Assembly: GCF_014230305.1 (NCBI RefSeq)
Contig: NZ_JACLAU010000003.1
Span: forward strand, 62,001 to 126,000
DNA: 64,000 nucleotides
Direction: 5' to 3'
DNA from: Novosphingobium aerophilum
GTDB lineage: Bacteria > Pseudomonadota > Alphaproteobacteria > Sphingomonadales > Sphingomonadaceae
In this document: positions 61,166 through 64,000 of the stretch, piece by piece
Numbering within the stretch: the stretch's first letter is position 1
Layout of the letters: each line of letters starts with the position of its first letter
The notes under the pieces: model-generated
The model's database searches: none
What the model saw: only the letters and a program-made list of their open reading frames with translations
What the model was told of the DNA's origin: nothing
Position numbers and translations under genes: made by a program

Positions 61166-62389
61166 TCAGGCCACGGCCTTCTGGTCGGTCTCGAGCCACT
61201 CGATCAGCATCGCCAGGGTGTGCTTGACCGTGGCCTCCTGCTCGACCAGCCGTTGCTCCATCCGCTCCAGCCGCTGGGTCAGCGCGGCAAGATCGGCCTG
61301 CACCGCGGGATCTCCGCCCGCGGCCGGAGCCGGCTGATGTTCGACCTGGTTGGCGATCTCGATCACGGCCTGCTGCAATTCGGCAATCAGGGTGTCACGC
61401 TCGGCCAGGGCAGCCTGGAGTTCGGCCACGGACACGCCGCCCGGCCCGGACGCCACCGTGGCATCATAGCCGCCAAGCTCCAGCGGCTCGGCGTCCAGCC
61501 CCGCCGCCAGCGCCGGGTCGATCGTCGGTTCGACCAACGGTGGCTTGGGCTTGGGCGGGCGGTTGAGCGGCAGTGCCGTATCGCTCGCGATTTCGGTCAG
61601 GACACGCTCGAGCATGGCCCCGTCGAACTGCTCGAGCTGCTCGACCGCACCCATCAGGAACAGCCGGTTGGCGATCTGGTTGACCCGCCGCGGCACGCCA
61701 CCGCTGGCCTGGTGCAGCTTCGGATAGATGTCGGCGGCCAGGGCCGGGCGGCCGTTCCAGCCGACCAGCCGCAGCCGGTGTTCGACATAGGGGCGCAGTT
61801 CGTCGGCCTCCATCGCATCGAGATGGTGCGCGGCGATCACGCGCTGGCGCAATTGCTCCAGCTCCGGGCTGGTCTGCAGCAGTTCGCGGAATTCGGGCTG
61901 GCCCAGCAGCAGCGTCTGCAGCAGCGGCTGCGCGCCGAGCTGGAAGTTGGAGAGCATGCGCAGCTCTTCCAGCGCATCGATCGACAGGTTCTGGGCCTCG
62001 TCCACGACCAGCAGGCAGCGTCGGCCGTTGCGAGCCTCGGCATGGAGCAGCCCTTCGATCGCCGCGAGCGCGGAGGCCTTGTCATGCCCGCCGATGACCA
62101 GCCCGAAGGCTTGTGCCACGACATGGATGATCTCTTCCCCGCTGAGCGCGCTGGTGACGACCTGGGCCGCGGTGAGCCGGGCCGGATCGATCGTCGCCAT
62201 CAGGTGCGCCACCAGGGTCGACTTACCCGCCCCGACCTCGCCGGTGATGACGATGAAGCCCTCACCCTGGTTCAGGCCATAGCCGAGATAGGACAGCGCC
62301 TTGCGGTGCGTCAGGCTCTCGAAATAGAACGCGGGATCCGGCGTCAGTTGGAACGGACGCGCGGTAAACCCGTAAAATGCTTCGTACAT
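61166..62389 (-). CDS. XrtA-associated AAA ATPase (ExeA/GspA-like)
   Basis: A P-loop ATPase of 407 residues. It begins with MYEAFYGFTARPFQLTPDP, the ExeA-type opening. Walker A is GEVGAGKST (residues 50-58) and Walker B is CLLVVDEAQN (Asp130-Glu131). A winged region near 220-280 includes ASGGVPRRVNQIANRLF. The last 90 residues are Ala/Pro-rich, then a coiled coil (DLAALTQRLERMEQRLVEQE). It is the TIGR03015 type, probably energising export or assembly. The ATG at 62389 is clear, since the longer frame is an overlap artefact. Confidence 0.93.
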   Translation of the reverse strand: MYEAFYGFTARPFQLTPDPAFYFESLTHRKALSYLGYGLNQGEGFIVITGEVGAGKSTLVAHLMATIDPARLTAAQVVTSALSGEEIIHVVAQAFGLVIGGHDKASALAAIEGLLHAEARNGRRCLLVVDEAQNLSIDALEELRMLSNFQLGAQPLLQTLLLGQPEFRELLQTSPELEQLRQRVIAAHHLDAMEADELRPYVEHRLRLVGWNGRPALAADIYPKLHQASGGVPRRVNQIANRLFLMGAVEQLEQFDGAMLERVLTEIASDTALPLNRPPKPKPPLVEPTIDPALAAGLDAEPLELGGYDATVASGPGGVSVAELQAALAERDTLIAELQQAVIEIANQVEHQPAPAAGGDPAVQADLAALTQRLERMEQRLVEQEATVKHTLAMLIEWLETDQKAVA

Positions 62390-62417
62390 GGCCTTGTCCC
62401 TCGGCTGGTCGCCGTCG

Positions 62418-64000
62418 TCAGAAGAATGAATAGCGCAGGCCGAGCAGCGCGTTGGCCTGGACCTGGTCCTCAAGCGCATCGCGCTGGAGATCCTGGATAC
62501 CGACCGAGGCATTGCCCGAGAAGCCGTAGCCGAAATCGTGGCTGAGAATGGCGTTGGCGCCGATCGCGGTGCCCTTGCCCCCGGCCACGCCACCGTTGCG
62601 GAACCGGTTGCCATAGACGAAGGTGGAGAAGCTCGACCGCTGGTCCAGCCGTCCGGTCAGCCAGGCACTGAGCCAGGCGTTCTCGTCCACCACGCCGTTG
62701 ACGCTCGACAGGATCGTGCCCACTCCCGCTATGTAGCGACGGCGTTCATAGCCGCCCGACAGTCCGGCTCCAAGCCGCCCGATCTGGGTGGCGTAGTTGC
62801 CCTGGACCCCGCGTGAGCGGAACACGGCGGAACGCAGGCTGCCGAAGTTGCCCACCAGGCAGTTCGAGCCGGTCGGAACCGTGCCGGCATTGCCGGTCGG
62901 GTTGACGCAGCCGTTGAGATCGCCGGTGGTCGGATTGCGCAGCGCCTCGAACTCGGTCGGCAGGTCGACCAGGCTGGCGGTGGCCCGGCCACCGAGGCCG
63001 GACAGGCTGTCGAACACCGCCAGGCTGAAGCTGCTGCGCGACGAGATGCGCCAGCCGAACGAGCCATAGTAAGTGGTTGAGCCATAGCGGCGCCCGACAT
63101 GCGCCTCGAGCGCCGTGCGCGGGCTGGGACGCCAGGTGATCCCCGCATCCCAGATCAGCCCGCTGGTCTGGTAGGCGATCTGGCGCGGCGCGGCCGTGTT
63201 GGTCACCAGGCGACCGTCGGCGCCGCGGACCGGTTGCCCGCCCGCATCGCGCAGCACGTCGCGGCTGGAAATCTTCACGTCCTCATATCCGACCCCGCCG
63301 ACCAGCGCGACCGAGCTCGACACCGGCACGGTCACATCGCCCCGGGCGTGGAAATCGCTGACCTGCTGATCGAGGTTCGAAACGTCCTCGCGCAGGAATC
63401 CGGCGCCGGCCGCGAGGCCGACCGGCAGGACATCGCCCGGCCGCACTGCCGCGCGGACATTGGCGACATGGCTGACGCTATGCCCGAAGGTATCGAGATT
63501 GGCCGGGGCTGCGGTGCTGCGCAGCGTGTCGCTGGTGCCGACCTCGGTGTAGCCGATGCGGTAGTTGCCGGTCAGGGCCACGTCCCCGGCCATGGTCTGG
63601 ACGCTGGGACCGATGTAGGCCGAATAGAGATTGGTCGTGTCCTTGCGGCCGAATTCCCCGGGCACGCCGGCACTGCGGCCATCCACCGTGGTCCGCGTCG
63701 CCAGGGCGCCGCCCTCGATCGCCACGGCTTGCGGCACAATGGCCACCGAGGCGCGGGCAAGACCGCTGATCGCATCGCCGCTGGCCGCCTTGCCCCAGCC
63801 GAACCGGCGCTCATAGCGGGCAGACAGCGATCCCTGGGTGTTACGTCCGTTGAGGCCGACATCGACCCCCGCCGCGATCGAGCTCCAGCTGATCACGTCG
63901 TTCCCGGGTGCCAGCTCTGCGGTGACGATCTGGGCGGCCTCGATATAGGGCTGAATCGAAACGCCACGACGCGCCGCTACCGGACGGGCACCAAGGCTGT
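62418..64000 (-). CDS. XrtA-associated outer-membrane beta-barrel protein, partial
   Basis: At least 527 residues of a protein that enters from the right edge, so its start and signal peptide are missing. The sequence is full of alternating polar and aromatic beta strands (TALEAHVGRRYGSTTYYGSF, SSFSTFVYGNRFRNGG) and ends in GLRYSFF, with the terminal Phe expected of an outer-membrane barrel. It matches the TIGR03016-type exosortase-system outer-membrane protein, likely part of polysaccharide export. It is the first gene of the cluster in the window and lies 28 bases ahead of the ATPase. Confidence 0.88.
   Translation of the reverse strand, partial: SLGARPVAARRGVSIQPYIEAAQIVTAELAPGNDVISWSSIAAGVDVGLNGRNTQGSLSARYERRFGWGKAASGDAISGLARASVAIVPQAVAIEGGALATRTTVDGRSAGVPGEFGRKDTTNLYSAYIGPSVQTMAGDVALTGNYRIGYTEVGTSDTLRSTAAPANLDTFGHSVSHVANVRAAVRPGDVLPVGLAAGAGFLREDVSNLDQQVSDFHARGDVTVPVSSSVALVGGVGYEDVKISSRDVLRDAGGQPVRGADGRLVTNTAAPRQIAYQTSGLIWDAGITWRPSPRTALEAHVGRRYGSTTYYGSFGWRISSRSSFSLAVFDSLSGLGGRATASLVDLPTEFEALRNPTTGDLNGCVNPTGNAGTVPTGSNCLVGNFGSLRSAVFRSRGVQGNYATQIGRLGAGLSGGYERRRYIAGVGTILSSVNGVVDENAWLSAWLTGRLDQRSSFSTFVYGNRFRNGGVAGGKGTAIGANAILSHDFGYGFSGNASVGIQDLQRDALEDQVQANALLGLRYSFF

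Overview
The window is high-GC bacterial chromosome from an alphaproteobacterium, most likely order Sphingomonadales (Sphingomonadaceae or Erythrobacteraceae). The signs are the nuoA-N operon that runs on into birA, coaX, rnj and a DUF1467 gene, the divergent comEC/gltX-gltA pair, RNase E with a large acidic insert in its S1 domain, and mosaic palindromic intergenic repeats. The assignment rests on gene order and protein character, not on rRNA. I saw no tRNA, rRNA, CRISPR array, insertion sequence or prophage. The DNA is dense housekeeping chromosome, and long antisense open frames are artefacts of the GC content.

Layout. 1-364 is the start of comEC (minus). 391-3147 is gltX-gltA (plus). 3253-7248 is a four-gene minus-strand unit of little-known genes: an Hpt-like protein and a sensor kinase, both lacking the phospho-accepting histidine, flank a nucleotidyltransferase-like membrane protein and an unrecognised protein. 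It is transcribed away from 7319-9943, a two-TM, long coiled-coil protein that resembles the polarity factor TipN in architecture, followed by a lipoprotein gene. 10920-30437 is one very long minus-strand operon: nuoA-B-C-D, two non-Nuo small genes, nuoE-N, then birA, coaX, rnj and DUF1467. It starts from a recognisable promoter near 30471-30498. Every nuo gap longer than about 100 bases holds a palindromic repeat.

30667-37633 holds an SH3 protein, amtB, a winged-helix regulator with a candidate operator, a nitronate-monooxygenase-like flavoprotein, a lipoprotein-type methyltransferase, prfB and an exported peroxiredoxin. 38005-38604 is a PEP-CTERM protein. 38729-42316 is an amidase-PBP1A cell-wall pair, and rne (42820-45612) diverges from it. 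46006-48299 is a GMC oxidoreductase with its Tat-exported small subunit. 49420-51807 is sdhB, a thioesterase and zapE. 52144-54396 is a CHASE2-like/EAL phosphodiesterase followed by a possible 13-residue Trp-rich cistron.

54521-64000 is an exosortase A (XrtA) cluster, all on the minus strand in the order outer-membrane protein, ATPase, polysaccharide deacetylase, FemAB-like protein, glycosyltransferase, XrtA fused to EpsI, and asparagine-synthase-like amidotransferase. It would make an exopolysaccharide and sort PEP-CTERM proteins such as the one at 38005. The EAL protein just downstream offers a possible c-di-GMP link.
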